Below, in pieces: positions 44,268 through 54,874 of a stretch of DNA of 64,000 nucleotides (position 1 is its first letter; each line of letters begins with the position of its first letter). Source of the DNA: an alpha proteobacterium U9-1i (GTDB lineage: Bacteria; Pseudomonadota; Alphaproteobacteria; Caulobacterales; Aquidulcibacteraceae); assembly GCA_000974665.1 (NCBI GenBank), contig BBSY01000003.1, forward strand, positions 558,001-622,000. Reading direction: 5' to 3'. Both the position numbers and the translations under genes were made by a program. A model generated the notes under the pieces. That model did not search any database and was not told the origin of the DNA. It saw nothing but the letters and a program-made list of their open reading frames with translations.

Positions 44268-45566
44268 TCACAACAGCATCGCCATCGGGTCTTCGAGGAA
44301 GCTGCGGAAGGCTTTCAGGAACGCCGCACCTAACGCGCCATCGACGACGCGGTGATCGCACGTCACAGTGACGCTCATCATTGTTGCGATGGCGAGCGCG
44401 TCGTTCTTGACCACCGGGCGCTTTTCGCCGGCGCCGATCGACATGATCATGCCGTGCGGCTCGTTGATGATCGAGGCGAAGCTCTTGATGCCGAGCATGC
44501 CCATGTTCGAGATCGAGAACGTGCCGCCCTGGAACTCCTCGGGCTTCAGCTTCTTAGTGCGCGCACGTTCGGCGAGGTCGGCCATTTCGTGGCTGATCTG
44601 GGCGAGGCCCTTCGTCTCCGCCGCCCACACGATTGGCGTGATCAGCCCGTGTGGGATCGCCACGGCGACCGCGATATCGGCGTGGTGGTGCAGCGCGATG
44701 CCGTCGGGCGTGTAGCTGGCGTTGGCTTCGGGCACGAGCTTCAGCGCCAAGGCGGCGGCCTTGATGCACATGTCGTTGACGGAGATCTTCACGCCGCTGT
44801 CGCCGAAGCGCTTGTTGATCTCGCCGCGCGCCTTGAGCAGCGCGTCAATCTCGATGTCGATGCTGAGCGGGAAGTGCGGCACGTCGCGGAAGCTCTCTGT
44901 CATGCGCTTGGCGATGGTTTTGCGCATGAGATCGAGCGGCACGAGATCATAGCTTCCAGCGCGGATGCCTTGCTGTTCAAGCGATTTGTGTGGTGCGGGC
45001 GCTTGGGCGGGCGCTGGCGTCGTCAGCTCACGCGATTGCTGCGGCGCGGACGGCGCGGCGCGCGGCGACTTCGCTGCGGACTCAATGTCGGCTTTGACGA
45101 TGCGGCCGTTCGGGCCAGAGCCTTTGAGACCGCTCAGGTCTATGCCGCCTTGTTCCGCCAAACGCCGCGCGAGCGGCGATGCGAGCACGCGCTCGCCATG
45201 GGTTGCGCTTGCAGTGATGGTTTGTGGCGTTGGCGCGCGTGCGGAAGCAGGCTTGTCGGGTTGTTGCTTGGCGGCGGCGATTGGCGGCGCTTCGGCCGGC
45301 TTGGGCGCCGGTTGCGCGGATTCGCCTTCGCCTGCGAGCGTTGCGATCGGCGTGTTGACCTTCACACCTTGGCTGCCTTCCGGCACCAGGATTTCCGCGA
45401 TCACGCCCTCATCGACGGCCTCGACCTCCATCGTCGCCTTGTCGGTTTCGATCTCGGCGATGACTTGGCCCGGCTCGATCTTGTCGCCGGCCTTCACGTG
45501 CCATTTCGACAGATTGCCCTCCTCCATCGTCGGAGAGAGCGCCGGCATGGTGATCTGGATGGACAT
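44268..45566 (-). CDS. pdhC: Pyruvate dehydrogenase E2 (dihydrolipoamide acetyltransferase)
   Basis: 432 residues: one lipoyl domain (K43 in [10 protein letters not shown]), an Ala/Pro/Gln-rich linker, a peripheral subunit-binding domain (about 127-163) and the catalytic CAT domain (about 205-432) with H405 in CDHRVVDGA. It transfers acetyl groups to CoA at the core of the complex. The ATG at 45566 opens the lipoyl domain. A signal-peptide NTF2-like gene separates it from pdhB. Confidence 0.96.
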   Translation of the reverse strand: MSIQITMPALSPTMEEGNLSKWHVKAGDKIEPGQVIAEIETDKATMEVEAVDEGVIAEILVPEGSQGVKVNTPIATLAGEGESAQPAPKPAEAPPIAAAKQQPDKPASARAPTPQTITASATHGERVLASPLARRLAEQGGIDLSGLKGSGPNGRIVKADIESAAKSPRAAPSAPQQSRELTTPAPAQAPAPHKSLEQQGIRAGSYDLVPLDLMRKTIAKRMTESFRDVPHFPLSIDIEIDALLKARGEINKRFGDSGVKISVNDMCIKAAALALKLVPEANASYTPDGIALHHHADIAVAVAIPHGLITPIVWAAETKGLAQISHEMADLAERARTKKLKPEEFQGGTFSISNMGMLGIKSFASIINEPHGMIMSIGAGEKRPVVKNDALAIATMMSVTVTCDHRVVDGALGAAFLKAFRSFLEDPMAMLL

Positions 45567-45583
45567 TGCGTCGTGGTCTTTCG

Positions 45584-46021
45584 CTATTGCCGGACGAAAA
45601 CTTTGGAAACGATGCGCCACTCGCCATTGACCTTCACGAGCGTCAGCGCGTCGTAAAAGCGGTCCGTGGAACGGAACATCACAATGGCGATGCGGCCGTC
45701 GGTGATGTGCATGTCGAGAATGGCGCCGTCGCGCGCGCCACCCGGGGGATTAGGGTTCGACGCCCAACGCGTGAGCCACTCGTTCATATCGGAATAGGTG
45801 GTGACGGTCTCGCCGCCGCCTTCAGCGGGCGCCACCGCGATCATCGTGGCTTTGTCAGCCAGGAACGCGCGCTGCAAACGCTCGGCGCTGGCTTCGCCCT
45901 GACCGTGAAAATAATCGAACACGGCCCGTGTGACGGCTTGTTCATCGGCGCTCGGCTGGGCGAGTGCGGGCGTCACGCACAGGGCGAATGCGACGGAGAT
46001 GTAGGCGAACAGGCGAAGCAT
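45584..46021 (-). CDS. Exported NTF2-like (nuclear transport factor 2 fold) protein
   Basis: 145 residues with a cleavable signal peptide ([21 protein letters not shown]). The rest fits the SnoaL/NTF2 cone fold, close to putative lumazine-binding proteins: [18 protein letters not shown], then a C-terminal [11 protein letters not shown] strand. Catalytic residues are not evident. It sits between pdhB (10 bp) and pdhC (17 bp), so it is cotranscribed with cytoplasmic pyruvate dehydrogenase though it is exported, an odd pairing. Role unknown. Confidence 0.78.
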   Translation of the reverse strand: MLRLFAYISVAFALCVTPALAQPSADEQAVTRAVFDYFHGQGEASAERLQRAFLADKATMIAVAPAEGGGETVTTYSDMNEWLTRWASNPNPPGGARDGAILDMHITDGRIAIVMFRSTDRFYDALTLVKVNGEWRIVSKVFVRQ

Positions 46022-46031
46022 GCGACGCTCC

Positions 46032-47423
46032 TCAGCGATACGTCACGGCTTTCACCGCATCGATAATCTTGTCCACGTTCGGCAACGCGAGCGCTTCGAG
46101 ATTGGCGGCGTAGGCGAGCGGCGCATCGACTTGGTGTACACGCGTCGGCGGCGCGTCCAGATAGTCAAACGCCTCGCTTGTCACGCGCGCGCAGATTTCC
46201 GCGCCGACGCCCGACTGGCCCCAGCCTTCTTCGACCGTGACGATGCGGTTCGTTTTCTTGACGCTTTCGATGATCGTGTCGGTGTCGAGCGGGCGCAAAG
46301 TGCGCAGATCGATGACTTCAGCGTCGATGCCCTCCACCGCGAGCTTGTCGGCGGCCTTCAGCGCGAGGCCCACCATGCGCGAATGCGCGGTGATGGTGAC
46401 GGCGGCGCCGGCGCGGCGGATTTTCGCTTTGCCGATCGGCACGATCCAATCGTCCACCGCGGGGATTTCGAACTCCGTGCCGTAGAGCATTTCGTGCTCG
46501 AGGAAGACGACGGGGTTTGGATTGCGGATCGCCGCTTTGAGCAAACCTTTCGCGTCAGCGGCGTCGTAGGGCGCGATGACGATGAGGCCGGGCACGTGGG
46601 AGTACCAAGACGAATAATCCTGGCTGTGCTGCGCGCCGACGCGCGAAGCTGCGCCGTTGGGGCCACGGAACACGATCGAGGATTTGATCTGTCCGCCGGA
46701 CATATAGAGCGTCTTGGCGGCGGAATTGATGATCTGGTCGATCGCTTGCATCGCGAAATTCCAGGTCATGAATTCAACGATCGGCTTTAGGCCCGCCATC
46801 GCTGCGCCAACGCCCAAGCCGGCAAAGCCATGCTCGGTAATCGGCGTATCGACGACACGCTTTGAACCGAATTCCTGGAGCAGCTCGCGCGTAACCTTGT
46901 ACGCACCTTGGTACTCGGCGACCTCCTCGCCCATGACGAACACGCGATCGTCACGACGCATCTCCTCGGCCATCGCGTCACGCAGAGCGTCGCGGACAGT
47001 GATCTTCACCATCTGTGTGCCGGCGGGGATCTCTGGATCAGCTAATGCTCCCCCGCGCGTGGGGGAGCTGTCAGGTCGCGCAGCGGGCTGACTGAGGGGG
47101 GCGTCCTTTACTTCCCCCTCCCTTCGCTTCGCTCGGACCTCCCCCGCAGGCTGGGGAGGAGGCTTTGGCGCTGGCGCCGCGGCTTCGCCGCCATCGAGCA
47201 CCGCGATTGGCGTGTTCACTTTCACGCCCTGTGCGCCTTCGGCGACGAGCAATTCCGTAATCGTGCCTTCGTCGACGGCTTCGACTTCCATCGTCGCTTT
47301 GTCGGTCTCGATCTCGGCGATCACTTGGCCGGGTTCGATTCTGTCGCCCGGCTTGATCAGCCATTTCGCGAGGTTGCCCTCCTCCATGGTCGGCGAGAGC
47401 GCGGGCATCAAGATTTGCGTCAT
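46032..47423 (-). CDS. pdhB: Pyruvate dehydrogenase E1 beta with N-terminal lipoyl domain
   Basis: 463 residues. A lipoyl domain (1-78; K42 in [10 protein letters not shown]) is fused to E1 beta (about 133-463), as known in other alphaproteobacteria. E1 beta carries the TPP-site motifs ([15 protein letters not shown], and [10 protein letters not shown]). The linker (about 88-126) is encoded by a palindromic repeat also found near lpdA. The ATG at 47423 overlaps the MAPEG stop in ATGA. It partners PdhA for pyruvate decarboxylation. Confidence 0.96.
   Translation of the reverse strand: MTQILMPALSPTMEEGNLAKWLIKPGDRIEPGQVIAEIETDKATMEVEAVDEGTITELLVAEGAQGVKVNTPIAVLDGGEAAAPAPKPPPQPAGEVRAKRREGEVKDAPLSQPAARPDSSPTRGGALADPEIPAGTQMVKITVRDALRDAMAEEMRRDDRVFVMGEEVAEYQGAYKVTRELLQEFGSKRVVDTPITEHGFAGLGVGAAMAGLKPIVEFMTWNFAMQAIDQIINSAAKTLYMSGGQIKSSIVFRGPNGAASRVGAQHSQDYSSWYSHVPGLIVIAPYDAADAKGLLKAAIRNPNPVVFLEHEMLYGTEFEIPAVDDWIVPIGKAKIRRAGAAVTITAHSRMVGLALKAADKLAVEGIDAEVIDLRTLRPLDTDTIIESVKKTNRIVTVEEGWGQSGVGAEICARVTSEAFDYLDAPPTRVHQVDAPLAYAANLEALALPNVDKIIDAVKAVTYR
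47048..47163. repeat. Palindromic repeat inserted in the pdhB linker
   Basis: GCTCCCCC-GCGCGT-GGGGGAGC opens the element, followed by the family segments GGGGGAGCTGTC and GACTGAGGGG, then CCTCCCC-N8-GGGGAGG near the end (about 47138-47159). It is the same family and orientation as 40486-40646. It keeps the pdhB frame open and is translated to about 39 basic, proline-rich residues. Confidence 0.75.
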
Positions 47424-47818
47424 ACGAGAACACCGAACAGGGCGAAGAAGATCATGCCGCAAGCGATCACGCCCGCGAGCCAGAAAAGCGGGCGAATGAC
47501 GGGCCAGGCAGCCAGGTAGGTGATGGCGTGGGCGAGGCGCGCCCAGAAGAAGAGCTGCACGCCGAGCAATGTCCATTGGTTGGAAATGCCGGCGACCGCT
47601 GCAATCAGTACGAGCGGGGCGAAGAACCAAAGGTTCTCGCGATAATTGTCGACGAGGCGCTTGGCGCGCGCCTGGATGATTGTCGGCGGCTTCAAATTAT
47701 CGCGGCTGTTCGCCATGGCGAGGCCGCCATTGTTCAAGATGCCCGTTGTCGCCTGTATCATCACCACCGCGAAGAAGAGCGCGATCGTATAGGCGAGATA
47801 TGTGAGTTCGACCGTCAT
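47420..47818 (-). CDS. MAPEG family membrane protein
   Basis: 132 residues with four membrane segments (about 5-27, 63-82, 84-101 and 107-129). The N-terminal [20 protein letters not shown] and the [14 protein letters not shown] helix match MAPEG proteins, which in eukaryotes include glutathione-dependent enzymes. Bacterial function is mostly unknown. It lies between pdhA and pdhB, with a 4-bp overlap at pdhB, which interrupts the usual pdhA-pdhB adjacency. Confidence 0.82.
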   Translation of the reverse strand: MTVELTYLAYTIALFFAVVMIQATTGILNNGGLAMANSRDNLKPPTIIQARAKRLVDNYRENLWFFAPLVLIAAVAGISNQWTLLGVQLFFWARLAHAITYLAAWPVIRPLFWLAGVIACGMIFFALFGVLV

Positions 47819-47844
47819 GGCTTCTTCCTCCCCGCGAAATTTGC

Positions 47845-48849
47845 TTAGGCGTCGAGATACACGTCCGTCATCAGTTCAGACGGATCCGGTTCGGGGCTCT
47901 TTTGCGCGAACTCGGCGCTTTCGGTGACGATGGCGCGGATATCGCGGTCGATCTCTTTCAAGCTGTCCTCGGTGGCATGGCCGCCGTCCAGCAGCAGTTT
48001 CTTTACGTGATCGATTGGGTCGCGTTTGGTTTTGAAATCATCGACCTCTTCCTTGGTACGGTATTTCGCCGGGTCGGACATCGAGTGGCCGCGATAGCGA
48101 TAGGTTTTCATTTCCAAGAGCGTCGGCCCTTCGCCACTGCGTGCGCGGGCGACGGCGCGCAAGCCCGCTTCGCGAACGGCGACGACATCCATGCCGTCCA
48201 CTTCTTCGCCCGGGATGTTGAAGCTGATGCCGCGCTTGTGAAGATGCGTTTCCGACGATGAGCGCTGGATCGATGTGCCCATCGCATATTGATTGTTCTC
48301 GACGATGAACACGACCGGCAGCTTCCAAAGCGCTGCCATGTTGAAGCTCTCGTACACTTGGCCTTGGTTCGCCGCTCCGTCGCCGAAATAGGTGAGTGCG
48401 ACCTTGCCATCGTCGCGATAGCGATTGGCGAAGGCGAGGCCCGCGCCGAGCGAGACTTGCGCGCCGACAATGCCGTGGCCGCCGTAGAACGCCTTCTCGG
48501 TCGAGAACATGTGCATCGAGCCGCCTTTGCCGCGTGACGACCCGGTGGCGCGCCCGGTCAGCTCGGCCATGATTTCGTTCGGGTTCATGCCGGTGGCGAG
48601 CATGTGGCCGTGATCGCGATAAGCGGTGATGACTTGATCGCCCTCATTGAGCGCGGCCTGCATGCCGACGACGACCGCCTCCTGACCGATATAGAGGTGA
48701 CAGAAGCCGCCGATGAGCCCCATGCCGTAGAGTTGGCCAGCACGCTCCTCGAAGCGGCGGATGAGCAGCATGTCGCGATAGAACTGAAGCAGCTCGTCCT
48801 TCGAGGCCTCGGCCGCATGAACTCCGTTCGCACGCTTCGCCTGCGCCAT
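47845..48849 (-). CDS. pdhA: Pyruvate dehydrogenase E1 alpha
   Basis: 334 residues with the thiamine diphosphate motif GDGAANQGQVYESFNMA...ENN and the RYRGHSMSDPAKYRTKEE loop. The H-rich GGSMHMF and HGIVGAQVSLGAG segments are typical. Together with PdhB it decarboxylates pyruvate and acetylates lipoyl groups. It heads the pdh gene run on the minus strand. About 147 bp upstream to ftsB, with no clear gene. Confidence 0.96.
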   Translation of the reverse strand: MAQAKRANGVHAAEASKDELLQFYRDMLLIRRFEERAGQLYGMGLIGGFCHLYIGQEAVVVGMQAALNEGDQVITAYRDHGHMLATGMNPNEIMAELTGRATGSSRGKGGSMHMFSTEKAFYGGHGIVGAQVSLGAGLAFANRYRDDGKVALTYFGDGAANQGQVYESFNMAALWKLPVVFIVENNQYAMGTSIQRSSSETHLHKRGISFNIPGEEVDGMDVVAVREAGLRAVARARSGEGPTLLEMKTYRYRGHSMSDPAKYRTKEEVDDFKTKRDPIDHVKKLLLDGGHATEDSLKEIDRDIRAIVTESAEFAQKSPEPDPSELMTDVYLDA

Positions 48850-48996
48850 GCCGTCTCTCCCAAATGCACCTCATATTGGGCGCTAATCTTTTGTGCAGGT
48901 AAGCCTGTGCCTGCGCGTGTTGTCCACACGTCGTCGGCGAGCCCCTGATATCCGCTTCTGCGGTGGCTCGCTAGTAAGCTTTGCGATGGCGCAGAG

Positions 48997-49293
48997 TCAG
49001 CGCGCGTCCAGGGCGAAGACGATTTCGTCGCTGTCGCCGGCGGCAAGAAGCACACGGGCACGCTCGTCGAGGTAGTCCACGTCGAGGGTTTCTGGGCGCA
49101 TACGGGCAGCGCGCGCGTCAAGGGCGTCACGCTCGGCGCGAAGCTCGGCGACGCGTTGCTCGAGGGTGCGTTCTTGAGCCTGCAGATCGACGTACGCGAC
49201 GAGGCCTTGGCGGCCCGTCACGGCATGCGCGCCGAGATACAAAATCGCCGCGCCAAGCCCGATTGAGAGCGCTGCGGACCCATGCTTTCCCAT
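48997..49293 (-). CDS. ftsB: FtsB/DivIC-family septum formation initiator
   Basis: 98 residues: a single membrane segment (about 8-25), then a coiled coil (LQAQERTLEQRVAELRAERDALDARAAR, about 36-63) and a C-terminal DVDYLDERARVLL motif typical of FtsB. FtsB joins FtsL and FtsQ in the divisome. The ATG at 49293 is preferred because it opens the membrane helix. Location between eno and pdhA is conserved in alphaproteobacteria. A CtrA-like half-site pair lies just upstream. Confidence 0.88.
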   Translation of the reverse strand: MGKHGSAALSIGLGAAILYLGAHAVTGRQGLVAYVDLQAQERTLEQRVAELRAERDALDARAARMRPETLDVDYLDERARVLLAAGDSDEIVFALDAR

Positions 49294-49334
49294 GCCTCGA
49301 CACCCCGATTCGGGCGGACGCTGAATCGAAGCGG

Positions 49335-49349
49335 TTAAGGAATCCCTAA
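49335..49349 (-). promoter_or_regulatory. Possible CtrA box upstream of ftsB
   Basis: TTAA-N7-CTAA at 49335-49349 (read on the plus strand) matches TTAA-N7-TTAA, the CtrA consensus, at seven of eight positions. It lies about 42 bp before the ftsB ATG. One mismatch and a short motif mean chance is possible. Confidence 0.3.
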
Positions 49350-49515
49350 GATTCCAAATGGTTTCCGAAATGTTCCGCCACGCGCATGAACGCTTGGAAT
49401 CAAGCACTTAGCTCCATTTCACAAGATGTGGTGGTGGCAGCGGCGCGTGACGCTCTGCGGCTTGCGATCGGAGCGGCGGCCCCGCGGTAGGAAAATTTTT
49501 CTTAGCTAATCGCCG

Positions 49516-49551
49516 AAAAAATGCGGGCGCGAAACAATGTTCCGCACCCGT
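49516..49551 (-). terminator. Intrinsic terminator of the 30-residue peptide gene
   Basis: On the minus strand a GC-rich, slightly imperfect hairpin (ACGGGTGCGGAA pairing with TTTCGCGCCCGC, ACATTG loop) is followed by ATTTTTT (plus-strand A-run at 49516-49521). It lies 40 bp after the stop of the small peptide gene, as expected for its terminator. Confidence 0.65.
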
Positions 49552-49590
49552 TCTCAAGGCTCTGGGAGGAAGTTGGGAGGTTGGTAAAAC

Positions 49591-49683
49591 TCAGGCGACG
49601 ATCTGCGCGGCTTGCGCGAGGGTCGATAGCGCGACCGGGACGAACACGGCTGCGGCGGCGATCAGGCTGTAGAACTTCGTCAT
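49591..49683 (-). CDS. 30-residue hydrophobic peptide
   Basis: Encodes MTKFYSLIAAAAVFVPVALS followed by TLAQAAQIVA. The segment 6-25 is hydrophobic and could cross a membrane or serve as a signal peptide. A strong GGGGAG lies 6 bp before the ATG, and an intrinsic terminator follows the stop, so it has a complete transcription unit. I vaguely recall similar peptides in other Caulobacterales, which would argue for a real gene, but cannot confirm it. The rest of the 49294-49800 region outside the peptide and terminator shows nothing else. Confidence 0.65.
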   Translation of the reverse strand: MTKFYSLIAAAAVFVPVALSTLAQAAQIVA

Positions 49684-49800
49684 TGGCGGCTCCCCGTTGG
49701 CTCTGAAACTCGATGAGTTGAAGCTACGGTCATCCCTGCCCTGGCGCCGTGACGAGCGTCACGCCTTGGGGCCGGCGCGGTCGCGTGCGAAAACTCCGCA

Positions 49801-51956
<2,156 letters not shown>

Positions 51957-52024
51957 TCAAATCAGGTGAGCGCTTTTGGACCGGATGGCGGACGTAAACG
52001 CAAGGGCGGACGCCCTGCGTTTTG

Positions 52025-52576
52025 TCAGGCGCAGCCTTCCACAAGCTGGATGCTCTCGTCGCCGGCGTGGACGATTGTGGCGACGCCCTGCTCGTTGATC
52101 TCGAACCGTACGCCGCTCTCGTTCGGCGTGGTCCAAATGATGAGATCGTGAGCCGGGGCGGCGTTGTACTTGGCCGGTTGTTCGATCGCGTTGGGGTAGG
52201 CGGCGCGAATTTCGGAATCGGTGGAGGCGACTCCCACGCCTTCAGGGGTTGTCGCATCGCGGCCGCCGTAGTCGCTGATGCGGGTGATGCGCCCGCCTTG
52301 GGCCATGAAGCGCAACGGGTCTTCGTCGGTCACGCCATCGATATGGAGCGTCTGGCAAGCATCGGGTTCGTCGAAATTGCCATCTGGGACCAACTGGGCG
52401 CCAAGCGCCGTGGAGGCCTCTTCGATCGTCATGCCAATACGGACAGGGCCGTAGCCGGCGGCGGACAAGAATGGCGCGTCAGATTGCGCCGCCGGCGCTT
52501 CGGGCGCGGCGGGCGGCTCTGAAGCCGGATTGCATGCTGCCAAAACCAGAACGAGGGCTGCGGCAGCTATGCGCAT
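52025..52576 (-). CDS. Lipoprotein of unknown function
   Basis: 183 residues; signal peptide with lipobox LAAC (Cys about 15). After an Ala/Pro-rich spacer, GYGPVRIGMTIEEASTALG marks a repeat-like fold seen in small bacterial lipoproteins of the SmpA/BLIP kind. A GVGVASTDSEIRAAYPNA segment and a C-terminal VEGC follow; the cysteine in ACQTLH could pair with the C-terminal one. The ATG at 52576 is preferred to TTG at 52582, which is out in the rpmF stop. Function unknown. Confidence 0.7.
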   Translation of the reverse strand: MRIAAAALVLVLAACNPASEPPAAPEAPAAQSDAPFLSAAGYGPVRIGMTIEEASTALGAQLVPDGNFDEPDACQTLHIDGVTDEDPLRFMAQGGRITRISDYGGRDATTPEGVGVASTDSEIRAAYPNAIEQPAKYNAAPAHDLIIWTTPNESGVRFEINEQGVATIVHAGDESIQLVEGCA

Positions 52577-52578
52577 GG

Positions 52579-52761
52579 TCAATCTTCCTTGGCCTTCAGG
52601 ACCTGTTTGCCCCGGTACTTGCCAGTCTTCAGGTCAATGTGGTGGGGGCGGCGCAGTTCCCCGGACTCAGCGTCCTCCACGTAAGTATTCTTGGCGAGTT
52701 TGTCGTGCGACCGGCGCATGCCGCGGCGCGAGGGGGTGGTTTTTCGCTTCGGAACGGCCAT
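52579..52761 (-). CDS. rpmF: 50S ribosomal protein L32
   Basis: 60 residues, with the family start [19 protein letters not shown] and a basic middle. L32 lies in the large subunit near the peptidyl transferase region. There is no zinc CxxC pair, as usual in this non-zinc alphaproteobacterial form. The ATG at 52761 follows a GGGGC-rich leader. It is directly upstream of the lipoprotein gene on the same strand with 2 bp between. Confidence 0.96.
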   Translation of the reverse strand: MAVPKRKTTPSRRGMRRSHDKLAKNTYVEDAESGELRRPHHIDLKTGKYRGKQVLKAKED

Positions 52762-52866
52762 GGCCGGAAACTCCTGGGCCGGGAGCCTACCGCCCCGGCG
52801 AAGCGGGGCTGATAGAGGATTAGACGCTCGCGGGCAAGCCAGCGCGCCACCCAAACCACACCGCTT

Positions 52867-54105
52867 TTACCGCCGCCGGCGGGTGTTCAGGAACAGGCGA
52901 TCATAGGATTCCGGAGCGTTTTGGTTCGCGAGCTGGCCGACATAGATATCGACCCTCCCATCGCCGTTAAAATCCGCCAATTCGATCGCGATGCTGGAGC
53001 CTGGAACATCGCTCGGCCCCAGCGCCCGCGCCGTCACATCGCTGAAATGGCCGCGCCCGTCATTGGCGAAAATGCGCACTGAGCCTGCATTGCCCTGCAC
53101 GAGGTCCAGGTCCCGGTCGCCGTCGAGATCGGCGAATTTTGCGTCGAGGCTGAGACGGTCCTCCGCCGGTAGGCGTTCGGCCGTGCCATCCGAGAAGCGG
53201 CCCGCGCCGTCATTGATGTAAAGCCGATCTTGCGGCGCCCTGCCCTGCCAACCGACGTGCGCGAAATAGAGATCGAGATCGCCATCGGTGTCGACGTCTA
53301 CCGGAGTCACTTTGCGGGCTTCGACATTGCCCGGAGCAGGTAAGCGCTCCTTGCTCACATCCGTGAACACGCCTTGGCCGTCGTTGAGCCAGAGCGCGTG
53401 GCCGCCTTCAAGTCCGAGCACGAGGTCGAGATCGCGATCGCCGTCGGCGTCGAAAAATTCGACGTCTTGGGCGACGGATGCTTCGCGCGGCAGCCGCGCC
53501 TCCGTTTGATCGCGGAAGCCGCCGCGACCGTCATTAATCAGGAGGCGGTCTTGCGCGTCACCAGAGATCATGAGGTCGGGCGCGCCATCGCCGTTGATGT
53601 CGGCGTGCGCCACGGCATTCGCCACCGTGTCCGGCAATTGGCCATAGATGCGTTCGAAGCCGCCGCTCGGCAGCCCGCGATAATATTGGTGGACGTTGAC
53701 TCGGCCAAACTTGATATCATCCTCCACCACCATGACGAGGTCGAGGCGGCCATCGCCGTTGAAATCGGCAATCGAAACGTCCTCGGAATCCTTCTGCAGC
53801 TCGTTCTGAATGTTTTCAGGTCGGACAAGCTCATCGGCGTTCAGCGCCGGGAAAGGATCGGTGCGCGCGGTGAAGCGCCCGCGTCCATCGTTGATCAGAA
53901 TTCTGTTGGTGCGCCATTCCTGCGGCAGCACCAGATCGAGATCACCGTCGCCGTCAAGATCGACAGAACCGATATCCATGGTGGCGTGCGTGAGCCCACC
54001 GCGCGCAGGCAGATTGGTTTCTGTGACCTCAACAAACCAAGGTTGCGCGCCCGCGGCGGCGCTGCCGAAACACGCCAAGACCAAGGCGGCGAACATCGTT
54101 TTCAT
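52867..54105 (-). CDS. Secreted FG-GAP/VCBS seven-repeat beta-propeller protein
   Basis: 412 residues with a signal peptide (about 1-20). Seven repeats each end in a calcium-binding loop of DxDGDGDxDL type: DLDGDGDLDL, DFNGDGRLDL, DINGDGAPDL, FDADGDRDLDL, DVDTDGDLDL, DLDGDRDLDL and DFNGDGRVDI. Seven repeats fit a seven-bladed propeller. Between them run INDGRGxF segments. It should be extracellular or periplasmic; ligands unknown. The last residues (NTRRRR) are basic. The nearby GIN-domain and esterase genes are also exported. Confidence 0.86.
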   Translation of the reverse strand: MKTMFAALVLACFGSAAAGAQPWFVEVTETNLPARGGLTHATMDIGSVDLDGDGDLDLVLPQEWRTNRILINDGRGRFTARTDPFPALNADELVRPENIQNELQKDSEDVSIADFNGDGRLDLVMVVEDDIKFGRVNVHQYYRGLPSGGFERIYGQLPDTVANAVAHADINGDGAPDLMISGDAQDRLLINDGRGGFRDQTEARLPREASVAQDVEFFDADGDRDLDLVLGLEGGHALWLNDGQGVFTDVSKERLPAPGNVEARKVTPVDVDTDGDLDLYFAHVGWQGRAPQDRLYINDGAGRFSDGTAERLPAEDRLSLDAKFADLDGDRDLDLVQGNAGSVRIFANDGRGHFSDVTARALGPSDVPGSSIAIELADFNGDGRVDIYVGQLANQNAPESYDRLFLNTRRRR

Positions 54106-54193
54106 TTGCGAACCCTCACGAACGCCAATGTGAGCGGGCGCACGTGCAGCGTCAGTGCGGCATAGACGAACGCCCGCGACGGCGCGGCGAATG

Positions 54194-54224
54194 CAAAGGG
54201 CGCGGACTGAGCCCGCGCCCTTTG
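54194..54224. terminator. Hairpin between GIN-domain gene and FG-GAP gene
   Basis: CAAAGGGCGCGG at 54194-54205 pairs perfectly with CCGCGCCCTTTG at 54213-54224 across a 7-base loop. It lies 22 bp after the stop of the minus-strand GIN gene, so a terminator is plausible, though no long T-run follows. Confidence 0.5.
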
Positions 54225-54245
54225 TCTCGTCGTTTGTTGATTGGG

Positions 54246-54863
54246 TCAGCGCAGCGAAACGCCACCGCCCATAGCGGTTGAGATGTCGGTATGCGCCGGG
54301 GCGCCGCCGACGCGGACGGATCCGCCCATGGCCGCGGATGCGTCCAAGGACTGGCTCGCGAACACACGGGCGTCACCACCCATGGCGGCGGAAACATCCG
54401 CCGTCTCGCAGCGCAGATCGCTGGCGTCCAGTGAGGCGCCCATGGCGACCGACGCGTCGAGCGCACGGCACGTTCCGGTGGCGCTGACAGAAGCGCCCAT
54501 TGCGGCGGCAATCTCGAAATTATCAGCCGCGATGCTGGTTGCTTCCATCTCGACGCCGCGGGCGGCCGCGAGCGAGACGAGGCGCGGGGTGGTGATGGTG
54601 ACATCCGCGTCGTAACGCGGCTCGCTCCCGAACCATGGGCGGTTGCGCGGTTCGATCTCAAGAACGCCGTCTTCGATTTCGGTCTTCAAGCGCTCGGCGT
54701 CAGGGCCGGTGATGGTGACGGAATATTCGGAGCCGACGTTGATGCGCACGTCAAAGCGACCCGATGCGCGTACGCCTTCAAAACCGGAGAGATTGCGCGT
54801 TTCAGCGCCGGCCGCGCCGACAAGCGCGAACATCGCTACGCCTACGAAGATGATCTTGTTCAT
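54246..54863 (-). CDS. DUF2807 (GIN domain) exported protein, copy 1
   Basis: 205 residues with a signal peptide (about 1-20). The start RNLSGFEGVRASGRFDVRINVG is the GIN/DUF2807 signature; the middle and end are repeated AAMGASV/SAAMGGD units, expected to form a right-handed beta-helix. Such proteins are cell-surface or periplasmic and have no known enzyme function. It is 11 bp after a paralogue of identical length. Together they look like a recent or maintained duplication. Confidence 0.85.
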   Translation of the reverse strand: MNKIIFVGVAMFALVGAAGAETRNLSGFEGVRASGRFDVRINVGSEYSVTITGPDAERLKTEIEDGVLEIEPRNRPWFGSEPRYDADVTITTPRLVSLAAARGVEMEATSIAADNFEIAAAMGASVSATGTCRALDASVAMGASLDASDLRCETADVSAAMGGDARVFASQSLDASAAMGGSVRVGGAPAHTDISTAMGGGVSLR

Positions 54864-54874
54864 GTGTCTTCCCC

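Noticed and set aside
44352-45656. 434-codon plus-strand frame over pdhC
   Set aside because: Antisense to pdhC; Arg/Asp-rich composition is what a reversed GC-rich gene gives.
46020-46790. 256-codon plus-strand frame over pdhB
   Set aside because: Antisense to pdhB; no recognisable features.
46032-47423. N-terminal lipoyl domain on E1 beta as a novel fusion
   Set aside because: This arrangement is known in other alphaproteobacteria; only the repeat within the linker is unusual.
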